Positions 32,415 through 44,455 of a stretch of 64,000 bases of DNA are shown here, in pieces. The stretch covers positions 45,807,095-45,871,094 of the forward strand of contig NC_087071.1 in assembly GCF_963678635.1 (NCBI RefSeq). The letters run 5' to 3'. The notes below the pieces were generated by a model that was not told the DNA's origin, ran no database searches, and saw only the letters and a program-made list of their open reading frames with translations. The translations under genes and the position numbers were made by a program. The DNA comes from Symsagittifera roscoffensis. Taxonomy: Eukaryota > Xenacoelomorpha > Acoela > Convolutidae. Every line of letters begins with the position of its first letter. The stretch's first letter is position 1.

Positions 32415-34219
32415 GCCGACAACTTGGATCCCTACACCGATCAAATTTCCACCCAACCAATCTCACCACTCCAATCCCAATAATACCACTTTTTGCTTTT
32501 CTGCCACCCGATTTCCCACCTAGTAATGTAACATCAGGCATGAATTCCGACACTAATTCACACATCTCAGTTTTATACTCCACCTCACAACTCAATAACC
32601 CGAATATTGAAACCCCCGATGAATTTGCCGACTCAGAACCATCCCCATCCAATAATTTTCACCCTAATTCTTCAAATTTTTCCCAACCCCCTTTTCAACC
32701 CATATTACCAAATAACCCAGACCCAATCACTTCTACACCCTCTTATGCTTCCCAAGTTACCCCAACCTACTCCTCACTTCATTCAGACCAATCATCTCAT
32801 TCTCCAGACACCCCCCGAATCTCCCCAGAACTAGATAATTTTATTACCCTCCAACAACAACCCTACCACCTTAACATCCCCACCATAAACCAAATCTCTT
32901 CCACAATAGATTCATCCAACCCCCCTACCCCTACACCCTCTTCAATTTATACTGAATCATTAGCACCAGCATCCACATCTACTGACTCTTCACTCAACAC
33001 TAATAGAGCTTACCGCACTTTTAAAAGAAATTTCCCCAACCATCCTTTCCCAGCAAAACCAGGAACAGCCCGTGAATATATCAACCATCCCAAACACACT
33101 AACACAAAAGAATTTTTAGCTATCACCTTACCCTCATTTCCACAATACACCTTAAACACCCCTCATGACACTAACGAAACACGCAGCTTTGTAGACGAAT
33201 ATGTCTTAATGCCCACTCTTTCGTGGACCTCATATTATCATTTTACTAATCCCCTTTGCTTACCTTTATCTAGCCTTCACATCGATATAGAACGAAATAA
33301 GGACATGCTATATCGACTCACTACACCACTAACACCTAGACAATTTACTTACGTTGGATACAAAAAATCACTAAAAACACACACTGCACCTAGAGCTAAT
33401 GAATATACACTAGAATACTACGATCATAACATCATCAGAGCTAACCAAGATCAATTCTTAGACGACGATCGCTTCGCTAATCCACAAATCACCGAGAAAT
33501 TTTTCATCAAAACACCATATGTATTTACACTAAACATCTTCGATCGCAAGTTTAACCACATTATTTCAGAAGCACTAACAGACACACAAGCCTACGAAAG
33601 CTTTAAAGAACGCTTCCAAATATTTTCACTAACCTTTCATTTCCTTGCACCACATGAAAGAGATTTGCACTGCTCACACGATATTATGTTGCGCACTAAA
33701 CAAACTCACACATATAGTTATTATCGTTTCATCCAAAATCACTTTGACCTACACACACCCTCTAGACAACCACACCATCGTTTTCAATTCATTAATTCCG
33801 AATACACTTCACCATTCTTTCTAAACTTCACATATTGCATTAAAGATACTAACCTTCATGGTATTCTTCGAAATTATGATCCCATAACCCAAATGTATAT
33901 CTTTTGCCCCATCACCAAGACCTTCAACGCCGAAGAATCCCGACCCTTCCTTATCCCACACGAGTTTGTACAACCTATAGAAATCCCCATTTTAGAATTC
34001 ATCCATAACACTAAATTCAATCACAAATTATATAATCTAATCCAAAACACACCTTATGAGTTTGCAGTTGGCACCGAAGAACTAACCACAATTAAAGCAC
34101 TTCAATTGCTTTGGCCACTGCTTCAAACTAAAAATATCATCCGCATCTTAGCTAAACTACTAACAACTTCCGATCTCATCCACGACATCTTCCCCCATGG
34201 TTTTTTCCCCGACGACTAA
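32411..34219 (+). CDS. Unrecognised 602-aa protein after env
   Basis: The start ATG overlaps the env stop as ATGA. Residues 1-205 are Pro/Ser/Thr/Asn-rich and likely disordered. Residues 205-602 are dense and aromatic-rich with ordinary composition (phrases YVLMPTLSWTSYYHFTNPLC, TPRQFTYVGYKKSL, IKTPYVFTLNIFDRKFNH, NYDPITQMYIFCP), suggesting a folded domain. No catalytic motif, membrane segment or signal peptide is visible. Base use is more C/T-rich than gag-pol, so it may have a different origin. It has no stops although the upstream env frame has three, which hints at function or later capture. A capsid, tegument-like or host-derived role cannot be told from sequence alone. Confidence 0.7.
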   Translation: MSRQLGSLHRSNFHPTNLTTPIPIIPLFAFLPPDFPPSNVTSGMNSDTNSHISVLYSTSQLNNPNIETPDEFADSEPSPSNNFHPNSSNFSQPPFQPILPNNPDPITSTPSYASQVTPTYSSLHSDQSSHSPDTPRISPELDNFITLQQQPYHLNIPTINQISSTIDSSNPPTPTPSSIYTESLAPASTSTDSSLNTNRAYRTFKRNFPNHPFPAKPGTAREYINHPKHTNTKEFLAITLPSFPQYTLNTPHDTNETRSFVDEYVLMPTLSWTSYYHFTNPLCLPLSSLHIDIERNKDMLYRLTTPLTPRQFTYVGYKKSLKTHTAPRANEYTLEYYDHNIIRANQDQFLDDDRFANPQITEKFFIKTPYVFTLNIFDRKFNHIISEALTDTQAYESFKERFQIFSLTFHFLAPHERDLHCSHDIMLRTKQTHTYSYYRFIQNHFDLHTPSRQPHHRFQFINSEYTSPFFLNFTYCIKDTNLHGILRNYDPITQMYIFCPITKTFNAEESRPFLIPHEFVQPIEIPILEFIHNTKFNHKLYNLIQNTPYEFAVGTEELTTIKALQLLWPLLQTKNIIRILAKLLTTSDLIHDIFPHGFFPDD

Positions 34220-35833
34220 CAGGTAAGTATGAATTATACATATTACTAACTAATTAAAATATTAGAAACTCACCATTCTTCATCCATGTATTCTTTAGAA
34301 TTTTAGCCTTCATCCGACAATCATCTAAAAAATTCACAAAAGAAAAATAAAAAATCGAAAACTTCTTCAAACAATTTAAAATTCTATTAATCTTTTGCAC
34401 CAACAAATTAAATAAATTTAATACCAATGCAGTAAATTCATTTATAAATTTTTTCCCCACAAGCAGTAAATCTAATTACGATGAAAATTTGTAACTTAAT
34501 TTTTCCCAATAAATCGCAGTAAAATTAAGAATTCTATGTAGTAAATTGATAAAACGAAAATGCAGTACTAACCTTTTGATATTTCCATTCATTCGCACAG
34601 AAATTCTATCCACACTCGCACAACTCGCCCACGAAGAATTGTTTAAAATAATGAATTTCAGTTTCACGTTTTCACACTCAACAACTCTAACACAAGATAA
34701 CACGTTTCAAACTTTCCTTTAACCCGGTTGGAAAGGAATCATACACTAAACAACACTAACCAACGCAGCTTACTAAATACCACAAATCATAGAATAACAG
34801 CATTACTAAGAAAAGGAAACCAACGGTACCCAAACCGGATTAACCCAGTTTAAAACTGGATAAATTATTCTTTTGAAGACTATTATAAAGTCTCAGAAAG
34901 AAATAATAAAACACAAAAAAGTCGAAAGACAAACCCATACCACAAACAATTTGATTTTTGAAAAAAGGACACAACCAACAAGACATAAAGAAAAACCACA
35001 ACAAACCGAACATAAAACGTTGTCACATAACAGGACCCCTCACAAAAACCGCATGCAATCATAATCCCACTCCTGGCCTAACCCACCAGGAAGGACGTCC
35101 TGAGCATGCTCTATAGCCGGCCTAACCCACCGCGCTACATCCACGCTTTGTGACACACACCACTATTTTTAATAAGAGCTACTCAAGGGTGAGTAACTCT
35201 TCAAAATAACCGAACTAAAATAAAAAGCTTTTGTGAAAACAACTAACTAAAATCATAATTAAAAAATATTAAACTAATAAAAGTTTTATAAAATGTAAAT
35301 TACATTATGCAATACATAGATCAGAACACAACACCAAGGACGAACATCTAAAGACAAAACGACCTCACTACACTTGAGAAAGAATGGCCAACTACAATCG
35401 ATATGCCGCTCACAATCACAACTCAAAGGATTTAGAGTACGACTTGACTTCGCAGAAAAGGACTTCATTGAACTAGACCAATGACCACCTCGATGTTCAA
35501 GTATACGTACAGATCCGAGTAACCAGGCATCCCCTCCACGCACAATCTCCACGCCATTCCCAAACAAGATCAGACACAAAAGAAGTTCTCCACAAAGAAC
35601 AGAAAAACCTGACATAGCCAACCATTCTGAAACCAGATTTGAGTTTGTTGCGGAGACTCAGTCGTTGTCACAAGAAGACACAACGTCTGACGTCCCTAAT
35701 TCCAGCTTCCTGGAACTTCTCTAACAAGAGAAAAAGGCAGAAAAATATGATGTTCGCCAAATACCAACGTCCATCATCCATCCTTCGAATAGCAGAAGAA
35801 CTATTCTAAAAAACTCTGTAAAACCCGGATGGG
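34220..35833 (+). other. 3' non-coding region of the LTR element
   Basis: No long frame is supported. A 63-codon Lys/His-rich frame at 34,873-35,064 is doubtful. The phrase GGCCTAACCCACC occurs twice (about 35,074 and 35,120) with different flanks. The phrases AACCCGGTTGG and AACCGGATTAACCC cluster at 34,720-34,860. These may be RNA export, packaging or regulatory sequences. Confidence 0.4.
35821..35833 (+). promoter_or_regulatory. Polypurine-tract candidate
   Basis: AAACCCGGATGGG abuts the 3' LTR. It is not a clean purine run (three C and one T), so the assignment rests on position, the GGATGGG part being the likeliest primer. Confidence 0.4.
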
Positions 35834-36241
35834 TGGAACCTGATCTAAACTACATTTTATGATTGGATAAATTAGATATTTTACCAATGTAAATTATTAA
35901 ATATTAACCAATCATGATTCATCTAACTAACAATCCACTTATTTGTAAGTGCTGAAATTACTTGTAATTTCAGCACCAGAGAGATTTGAATTTAACTTAG
36001 AAATTAGTTGGACTCTCCCGAGTACTTCAGCAGCCGCAATAAACCAGTATACCCTAGATCTATTGAGCCTAGTAGAGACTAGTTAAACAACCTGAGACTA
36101 GATAGTATAAGAGTAAGATTAGGATCGGTATTTGACTAAGAAGTTGCACGAATCTATCCGGCCGAAAATAAGATAGCGTGACGAGCAGACGGTGTACCCT
36201 ATCCGAAATTACTCTATGAGTTACACTTCGGTCATAACTCA
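35834..36241 (+). repeat. 3' LTR
   Basis: 408 bp, TGGAACCTGATC...CATAACTCA, differing from the 5' LTR at about six scattered positions. AATAAA is at 36,038-36,043 and the perfect hairpin at 35,949-35,976. Confidence 0.95.
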
Positions 36242-36245
36242 TTAT
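36242..36245. repeat. Target-site duplication (TTAT), right
   Basis: TTAT follows the 3' LTR directly. The sequence then continues TTTATTGTTTTTG, exactly as in the uninterrupted copy at 40.4 kb. Confidence 0.9.
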
Positions 36246-38132
36246 TTTATTGTTTTTGTTTTGCAGATCTATCCACTTAAGAAAAAATTGCTATTCCCTC
36301 ATTTTTGAGCCATCATTTTGATTTTAAGCCCAGAAAATTTGTACCTCTCAGATTGATAGTTCAAAATGTTGCCATGAATGGCTTTTAAATTTCAATTACT
36401 TTCTTCAGAATAAGTAAACCTCAAGCATTTTTTTTTACTTTTTGCTTTTTTTTCTGATTTCAGTCATTGTTTTTGAAACAAGAACTTGTGGTTTTCTCGT
36501 TCGTTTTAATTTTCTTTTCTGATGCCAAATTGAAATAAAATCTGACGGAAGTGAAGTTTTTTCGGAGTTTCATTTCTCATCGAACCTTACAAAGGCATAA
36601 AAGCGTTTATAGTAAAAATAAGAAAAACAATTGAAACAGAGGGGATTGAGAAACGGCAAATTTTTTATAACGGAATGCAAACAGGTAGCTTACTCGGATT
36701 GGTCTTGCATTGAAGATCAGTATTATTTCAGTGCTGCGCCAGCGTCAATTATCTCTGACCTGAGATAAATCAGCGACAAGTCAGTAGTAAAAAATAGCAT
36801 TGGTACTGATATAAATCATCCTTTTAGCAGCAGTGAAACAGTACTGTAACAGCACTGCAGCAGCACGGAAAAAGTCGCAAAATAACAATAAAGAGCAAAA
36901 AAAGCTCTGAAAACCTCAAAAACAGCGCTGAAAATTGCAAACAAAGCACTGAAATGTTGATTTTAAAACAGTGAAAACAAACAACAACTGACAACTGATC
37001 TTAGAATTCAATTTTGCTTTTAATTTTTGACTTTATTCTAATTTATAAACACATTCAAAACTGGGGTACGGTTCTGTAATCAGCCTCCTTTCTTGTATCT
37101 CAGCATGAGCAGTTGTTAACTCAGGACAAATTCAGTGATACGAAAACAACAGCTCTGTAACAGACATGATCAAGTACTGCAACGGTTTTTTCCAGTATAG
37201 CTTTCGCATTAGAGCCGAACTTCTAAGCACATTATAAGTACTTCAATTGTAATCAATGGTGTGCAATGCTGAAAAAAGTTTTAAAATTTTTCTCATCATG
37301 CAAATTATAACCACAAGTAACACAATCCATAATTTGAGGAAAAGTTTTTTTTTGCGCTGTGAATTTTAAGCAGAGTACGCTCATTATGTTCTTCTTTTGT
37401 TTTTTCGTTTCCTTTGATTGTCACCAAATTTCAACATGTTTAAAAACTTGTCGATGGAATACAGCAAAATGCACAAAAAAATGTGCGCCTCTCCAGTGAA
37501 CCCTTGGCCTCGTAATAAAGTTTTTAAAAAAATTCAATCAATCAGAAGTTTGAAAATGCGGTGCCAGATTGCTTGAAACAAAGCAAAACTGTTTGAGGAA
37601 CTTGAAAACAAAGCACTCAAAATAATTTTTTTTTCAACGCTTATTTGTAATTTGTTTTATTTGCTCAACATTCTTCCATATGGTTATTACGAGGCACACT
37701 GTGCTTTTTTGTGAATTGTAAATAGATTCCGGTACTAGGATGCTCCCTTCGTTCCGGCAAAATTTTAGTATGTCTAGGGATTTGTCTCTGGAATCCAGGA
37801 ACAAGCAGAATTTTAGCTCAAATTTTAGCCTTGTAATTATCTTCCGGCTCTTATCCGGATTCCCATTGGCTTGTAAAAAACAATGCTTCTTACAGAGAGC
37901 CGATTGCTAGATAAAAGTTATAGAAAAAATTGTTCATTTTCCATGGTTAGTTGTTACATTACAGTTTACAACATCAGAAAAAATTTTGAATATTCTTTCC
38001 CGAAGTGAGTTTTTGACAAAAACTTTGATAAAAGAAGGGAAGATAGCTGATTATACTCTCCGTAGGAGCGGTGGTGAAGTGGTTACGTCTCATCCTCTCT
38101 ATCAAAAGGTCGGAATATTGAGGCCCACCATG
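36246..38132. repeat. Tandem duplication, left unit, second half
   Basis: This continues the unit interrupted at 17,327 and matches 40,405-42,360. It ends GAGGCCCACCATGA, after which the right unit begins. The match is good but has more small indels than the first half. No gene is supported. Confidence 0.9.
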
Positions 38133-41100
38133 ACACGTTTAAATTTTTTATAAGTGGCTAAGAGAAGCAGCACACTGACCAATCAGATCAAATATAGCTC
38201 GCATTGAACAATGACTATACAATTTTTCTAAGTAGTTTTGTATCATCTGCCTGAAATCGACAACCCAAAACAAGAACCAAAAAAAGTTTCGTTGTAACAA
38301 ATCGGATATGGAACACCGTCTGTTCGTCACACTATCTTATTTTCGGCCGTATAGATACGTGCAACTTCCTACTCTGATGAAATACTAATTGCTCATATAT
38401 TTCCTGGTCTCAATAGATCTAGAACAAACTGCTATTCTTGCGAGGTTAGAGGAGAAAATGAAGCAACTGATTTCAATTTGTATTTAAACTTTGAGTAGTG
38501 TCAGCTTTACATTATATCGTAAGTTTTAGTAACGGATCACGTTTGGTTGTTTATAAACACTTTACAGTTCATACTAAATACTTGTTTTGAACAGGTTCCA
38601 ATACCCTACGAGCGGACCTATTGATAGTAGATAAAACTCCAATAAAGTTTCTACATACTCAAAATAACAAATAGCCAGTTTCCATTATTTCTCAACCGGA
38701 CTCACAATAAAATCAAATTTACCAAAAACAACTTTGAAAAAAATTTATCACAAAATTTGAATGATTTCAGACTTTTTCCAATTATAAATTCATCAACTTG
38801 GTTGAAAAAAGGTTCCTGGTTGGCCTCTGTTTGGCAAAAACTCCTATCATACAGAATCACGAATGTAATAAAAGAAACGTCAATCACACAACTTCTTTCA
38901 TAAACATTGTGCGTTATGGTTTTTTATTAACAAATAAAATTAAAATTTTAAAAAATCGTCTAAAAATTTAACACTTCGTGCGAAAATTTTCGATTTATTT
39001 TTTTTTCTATTCTAGATGCACAGTTTGTGCAGTTAAATCTTAAGCTTACGAATTAGAGGCTCTTAAGCTATTTACAAAAAAAATAACTTAATTTTTGTTA
39101 CAACACTCATATCGATTTTAATTTCTAAAACAAACATGAACTCAATAGTTTAGCCAATTGGATTGTTTCAATCGGTTATCTAAACTGAGATAATAATAAT
39201 ATTTTTAGTCTATTGCACGGGCGGATGTGGAATTTTCACGAAGGTTTTTTAAAATCTACAACAAGCTTTGAAAATTTTGTCGACCTTTTTTGAAGTCGGC
39301 CAATTGTTTTCCAAGCGCTCCCACAAAAATTTTAAAACTCTATTTTTACATATAAACTTGCACCGCAGGAAATTTTAAAAAATATAGTCAAAATTGCCGT
39401 TTTCGGGCGCTTTTTTGAAGATTTCGACCAAAAAAATCCGTTTTTTAAGAGCGCGTTCCACTTCAAAATAGGTATTTATTGGCGCGGAAGGCGTGCGCCT
39501 CTAGAAAACATTTCAGGTTGGACGGCCCAAAATGGGGTGACCAACCAAAGGATATTCTCTAGTTTGTGATAGGTTCGATTCCCTAAGGGAAGGGAGCGTC
39601 CGCTAAGACCCCCCCCCCCCTCACCTCATAAGTCGTCCGCTCATCTATTGGTTTGTCGTGTTTTAAAGCAAAACTCAAAAAGGTTAAGCATTACATGAAA
39701 AAAAAAACACATTAGAAAAACAAAGAAAAAGCACTTGTCATACAAATGCGAATTACAAAAAAAATTAATCATACAATTCGAGTTATTGGAAGACTGCTGA
39801 CTATTCTACTTTTTTGGTGTATGGATTTTGTATGATAAGTGTTTTTTCCATAAATGAATTTATTACACCAAGCAGTTTTTGGTCATTTCGTGTTTATAGT
39901 CTGATTGCTTACAAAATTTTAGGTGAGCTATAGTTTGGTGAAAGATGTTGGTGAGTTAAAATGTGACAGTGTTTGTATTCAAGGTGATTATCGAAGTTTC
40001 AACAGGTGAAACGGTCTCATTTTGAAATACAATATAGTCAATTATCTTTTAGGTGACATATTTTGGTGTATGGATTTTGTATGATAAGCGTTTTTTCCAT
40101 AAATGAAGTTTTTACAGAAGGTAGCTTTTGTTTCGAAATGTGGAATTCATTTTTCAGTTCTTTATTAAAACAAAAAAAGGTTCGCCAAACTTATCATGAG
40201 AATCTGAACTTAAATTTTTTGCGCGGTGAAGACAAATCAGTTCGCCGGGCATAGTTTTGATTCCTGGTCAATTTGGAAAAATTTACCGCACATTTTAGTT
40301 TATTTCTGAGTTTGATCAATTTGATTCTAAACTTATTATTGATTACAGAAAATTTAAACAGAGTTTTTGGCAAGAAGAGACGTAAGCGCTTAAACTTATT
40401 TTATTGTTTTTGTTTTGCAGATCTATCCACTTAAGAAAAACTTGCTATTCCCTCATTTTTGAGCCATCATTTTGATTTTAAGCCCAGAAAATTTGTACCT
40501 CTCAAATTGATAGTTCAAAATGTTGTCATTCATGGCTTTTAAATTTCAATTACTTTCTTCAGAATAAGTAAACCTCAAGCATTTTGTTTTACTTTTTGCT
40601 TTTTTTTCTGATTTCAGTCATTGTTTTTGAAACAAGAACTTGTGGTTTTCTCGTTCGTTTAAATTTTCTTTTCTGATGCCAAATTGAAATAAAATCTGAC
40701 GGAAGTGAAATTTTTTTAGAGTTTCAATTCTTATCGAACCTTACAAGCCATAAAAGCGTTTTATAGTTTTAAAAATAAGAAAAGCAATTGAAACAGAAGG
40801 GATTGAGTAACGGCAAATTTTTTATAACGGAATGCAAACAGGTAGCTTACTCGGATTGGTCTTGCAGTGAAGATCAGTACTATTTCAGTGCTGCGCCAGA
40901 GTCAATTATCTCTGACCTGAGATAAATCAGCATTAATTAATTGTAAAAAACAGCTTTGTTACTGATTTAAATCATCTTTTAGCAGCAGTGAAACAGTACT
41001 GTAACAGCACTGCAGCAGCACGGAAAAAGTCGCAAAATAGCAATAAAGAGCAAAAAAAGCTCTGAAAACCTCAAAAACAGCGCTGAAAATTGCAAACAAA

Positions 41101-42363
41101 GCACTGAAAGGTTGATTTCAAAACAGTGAAAACAAACAACAACTGACAACTGAGCTTAAAATTCAATTTTGCTCTTATTTTTGACTTTACTCTAATTTAT
41201 AATCAGATTCAAAACTGGGGTATGGCTCTGTAATCAGCTTCCTTTCTTGTATCTCAGCATCAGCAGTTGTTAACTCACGACAATCTCATTGATGCAAAAA
41301 CAACAGCTCTGTAACAGACATGATCAAGTACTGCAACGGTTTTTTTCCAGTATAGCTTTAGCATTAGAGCCGAACTTCTAAGCACATTATAAGTACTTCA
41401 ATTGTAATCAATGGTGTGCAATGCTGAAAAAATTTTAAAATTTTTCTCATCATTGCAAATTCTAACCACAAGTAACATCAAATCGTCATCGATAATTTCA
41501 GAAAAAAAAGTTTTTTTTTGCGCTGTGAACTTTAACAGATTACGCTCATTATGTTATTCTTTTGTTTTTTCAATTCCTTTGATTGTTGTCACCAAATTTC
41601 AACATGTTTAAAAACTTGTCGATGGAATACAGCAAAATACACAAAAAACTGTGCGCCTCTCCAGTGCACTCTTGGCCTCGTAATAAAGTTTTTAAAAAAG
41701 TTCAATCAATCAGAAGTTTGAAAATGCGGTGCCAGATTGCTTGAAACAAAGCAAAACTGTTTGAGGAACTTAAAAACAAAGCACTCCAATTAATTTTTTT
41801 TTCAACGCTTATTTGTAATTTGTTTTATTTGCTCAACATTCTTCCATTTGGTTATTACGAGGCACACTGTGCTTTTTTGTGAATTGTATATTCCGGTACT
41901 AGGATGCTCCCTTTGTTCTATTTTGTTCTTTCTTGTTCTTTGATCGTTCCGGCAAAATTTTAGTATGTCTAGAGATTTGTCTCTGGAATCCAGGAACATG
42001 CAGACACACAATTTTGCGCCTATCCAGCTCAAATTTTAGCCTCGTAATTATCTTCCGGTTCTCATCCGGATTCCCATTGGCTTGTAACCAACAATGTTAT
42101 TTTGTTTACAGACAACTTCTTACAGAGAGCCAATTGCTGGATAAAAATTATAGAAAAAAATTGTTCATTTTTCATGGTTAGTTGTTACATTACAGTTTAC
42201 AACATCAGAAAAAATTTTGATTATTCTTCCCGAAAGTGAGTTTTTGACAAAAACTTTGATAAAAGACGGGAAGATAGCTGATTATACTCTCCATAGGAGC
42301 GGTGGTGAAGTGGTTACGTCTCATCCTCTCTATCAAAAGTTCGGAATATCGAGGCCCACCATG
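38133..42363. repeat. Tandem duplication, right unit (uninterrupted)
   Basis: This is a full unit of about 4.2 kb running from ACACGTTTAAATTTTTT to GAGGCCCACCATGAT. It preserves the empty insertion site of the LTR element near 40,400. The only structures inside are the dispersed GGGCGGAT-ended repeat and the GTATGATAAGC motifs. I see no gene. Confidence 0.9.
39216..39545 (+). mobile_element. Dispersed GGGCGGAT-ended repeat, copy 2
   Basis: Copy of the element at 16,163 carried along by the tandem duplication, nearly identical to it. It is followed by the same C run (near 39,610) and GGTTCGATTCCC phrase. Confidence 0.55.
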
Positions 42364-43735
42364 ATCCGTGCTCGTTGCTTGAAGGTGAGGCAACATTACC
42401 GAGCTCAAAAAAATAACCGAAAAAATAGCGTGTAGTTTCTAAACAGGGGCACAACAGTGGTTCACCTTTATTTTAATTTTGCTAATTTTTTCAATCCTTC
42501 TTTTACCTTGGTTTTGGATTTTTTGCATTCCTCTTGTCAAATATCAATTGAATGTTTATAAAACAATTTAATTGATGTTGCGCACGATAGAATTGTTTTC
42601 AAAATCTGAGGCTTGTTCACGCTTCATAATTCTGGAAAAGTGTCATTTTCTGTTCAAAATGCCCAATAATTCTGCTAAACTTTTGGTTCAAATGCCATGA
42701 AAATTTGAGATCGAATTTCATGGCAATTGAAATTTGAAGTCAAACGCTATTTTCAGTTAAATTTAGTTTTCTGTATTTTTTCAAATTTTTTAAATTTTCG
42801 TTATTAAATTTAATATTACAGGAATGCTTAAAATATAAGTACACTTTCCCATGTTTTTAGTTTTTATATCTTTTTTACCAGAGCGTGTTCATCTTCCAGT
42901 TTTTCTTAGAATTTTGAGTTTCTTAGAATGGATAATCGCCTAATTTAGTGATAATTTTTTGATCAATCAAAATATTTCAAAATTTATAGCCACCACCTAC
43001 CCCTCTAATTTTTTTTTTGATGATTTTAATTACCGGGTTGTATTTGAGAAAACCGTTCATTTGAATTATTTTTGCCTACATTTATCACACTAACTCAAGC
43101 TTTTTTATGTATGTCGTAAGCGATAAATTTTTCCAGACCAAAAAACTTTTCCACTTTTAAGTGAGGATCCAAATTCCAAGTTTGTGTTTAACACACAAAT
43201 TACTGATCGCTTTTCCTGTCATTTTGGTTTGAGATGACGTGTATTTGAAAATTTTAAAACAAGCATGCCGTGTAACATGTCAATTATTTTGTACAGCATG
43301 CTGAAATGCATGTTGTCTAAAGTTTAACTTGAAAATCAATGACGAAACAAACCTCCTGAATTAACTGATGTAACTCGTGTCTAGAAAATTCTTGTTTTTT
43401 TTCGCGTGAAAACTGCCGTTTAACCGTAGTTCTCTTTTTCCTTTTTTATGTAGGTTTTATTAAACTGCAACATACTTTTTTTAGAAACTGTTACTGGAAA
43501 TTGTAGATAAAACTTGTTTAAAACAAACGTCTATTTGTTCACATTTGCACATTTTTTCTGCGGCTTACAACGTCAAATATCACAATGATTTTTTTTTCTA
43601 CACTGAATTCTTGAAATGAAGAAGGAGAAGTACTAAGGGGTGGAGAAGACGGAAGAAAATCATAAGTATCAGAAAACCAGATCCTTTGAAATTTTGAAAT
43701 CCAGGTCCCCCTTTGGTGCTTTTTCAAAAATCCAT
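42364..43735. other. AT-rich spacer, no gene seen
   Basis: Homopolymer-rich sequence beyond the end of the tandem unit. No long frame, repeat or RNA is supported. Confidence 0.5.
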
Positions 43736-44060
43736 TTTTGGCCGACCGACCCTAAAACGTTTCTAAAGGCGATTTCGGCGCCAATATAGACTAATTTGAA
43801 GGGGGCGCGAACGCCGAAAAAATGCGATTTTTTGGTCAAAATTTTTCAAAAGTGCCTAAAAACTCCTTTTTTGACTGTTTTTTCATGTTTTTGCCTGCGG
43901 CGCAATAAATTTGGCTAAAACAGGGTCTAAATTGCGCTTAGGGAGAGCTCAAAAGGTCAATTCGGTCAACCTTTAAAAAAGTTTGACAAAATTTTCGAAT
44001 GTTTTTTGAAAATCCCCCCCCCCCCCCCCTCGAGAAAATTCTAGATCCGCCCCTGTATAT
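43736..44060 (-). mobile_element. Dispersed GGGCGGAT-ended repeat, copy 3 (inverted, diverged)
   Basis: Read on the minus strand, this begins GGGGCGGATCTAGAATTTTC, then has a long G run, GAAAATTTTGTCAAAC, CCGCAGG, TTTTGACCAAAAAATCGC and GGCGCCGAAATCGCC. The order of landmarks matches the copies at 16.2 and 39.2 kb. The copies share an end and internal order but differ in many positions, which fits an old dispersed family. Confidence 0.55.
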
Positions 44061-44341
44061 AATAAGCATTTTCTCCATGCTGCGGAACTGTACGACAAGC
44101 ACTTCTTTCTTGTTACTTTTTTGTGTTTCAATGAATTTTCTCAAATGAAAAACCAATATTTGATTTTGTGATAGGTTGGGATACTGGAAAAGAGCCTATA
44201 TAGATAGCTTTTTGCGTTTATTTCGATTAAAATAAATTTACCAAAAATAGATAGATTTATTTAGCTGAAAACTCTTGTAACACTATCACCTGGTTACAAA
44301 CGGATTCCTTTCGTCTTCAACATTATTTTATTCAGGTTACT

Positions 44342-44455
44342 ATTTTATTCAGGTTACTTATCGCCAAGTGTGACTCAGATGTTTACAAGGTTTATACTAT
44401 TTTATTCAGGTTACTTATCGCCAAGTGTGACTCAGATGTTTACAAGGTTTATACT
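44342..44455. repeat. 57-bp perfect tandem duplication
   Basis: ATTTTATTCAGGTTACTTAT and the following bases, through GGTTTATACT, are present twice head to tail, and a partial third copy precedes them. The duplication contributes a repeated TQMFTRFIL phrase to the ORF that crosses it. Confidence 0.85.

Larger units (their letters stand above)
17328..36241 (+). mobile_element. 18.9-kb env-bearing LTR retroelement (endogenous-retrovirus-like, Ty3/gypsy-type)
   Basis: The element is bounded by two 408-bp direct LTRs (TG...CA), a 4-bp TTAT target-site duplication, a TGG-starting primer-binding candidate two bases after the 5' LTR and a purine-rich stretch before the 3' LTR. It encodes gag, pol with protease-RT-RNase H-integrase order, an env-like frame and at least five further ORFs. 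The LTRs differ at about six positions, so insertion is recent and postdates the tandem duplication it interrupts. Its plus strand is conspicuously A/C-rich and G-poor, unlike the flanks. It is much longer than typical errantivirus-type elements. Seven in-frame stops suggest this copy is defective. Confidence 0.95.

Noticed and set aside
34873-35064. 63-codon Lys/His-rich ORF in the LTR-element 3' region
   Set aside because: Composition follows the A-rich strand; no overlap or start context suggests a gene.
42298-42345. GGTGGTGAAGTGGTTA resembles a tRNA A box followed by AGTTCGG
   Set aside because: B-box match is poor and no cloverleaf can be drawn; it is also present in the duplicated unit for a trivial reason.
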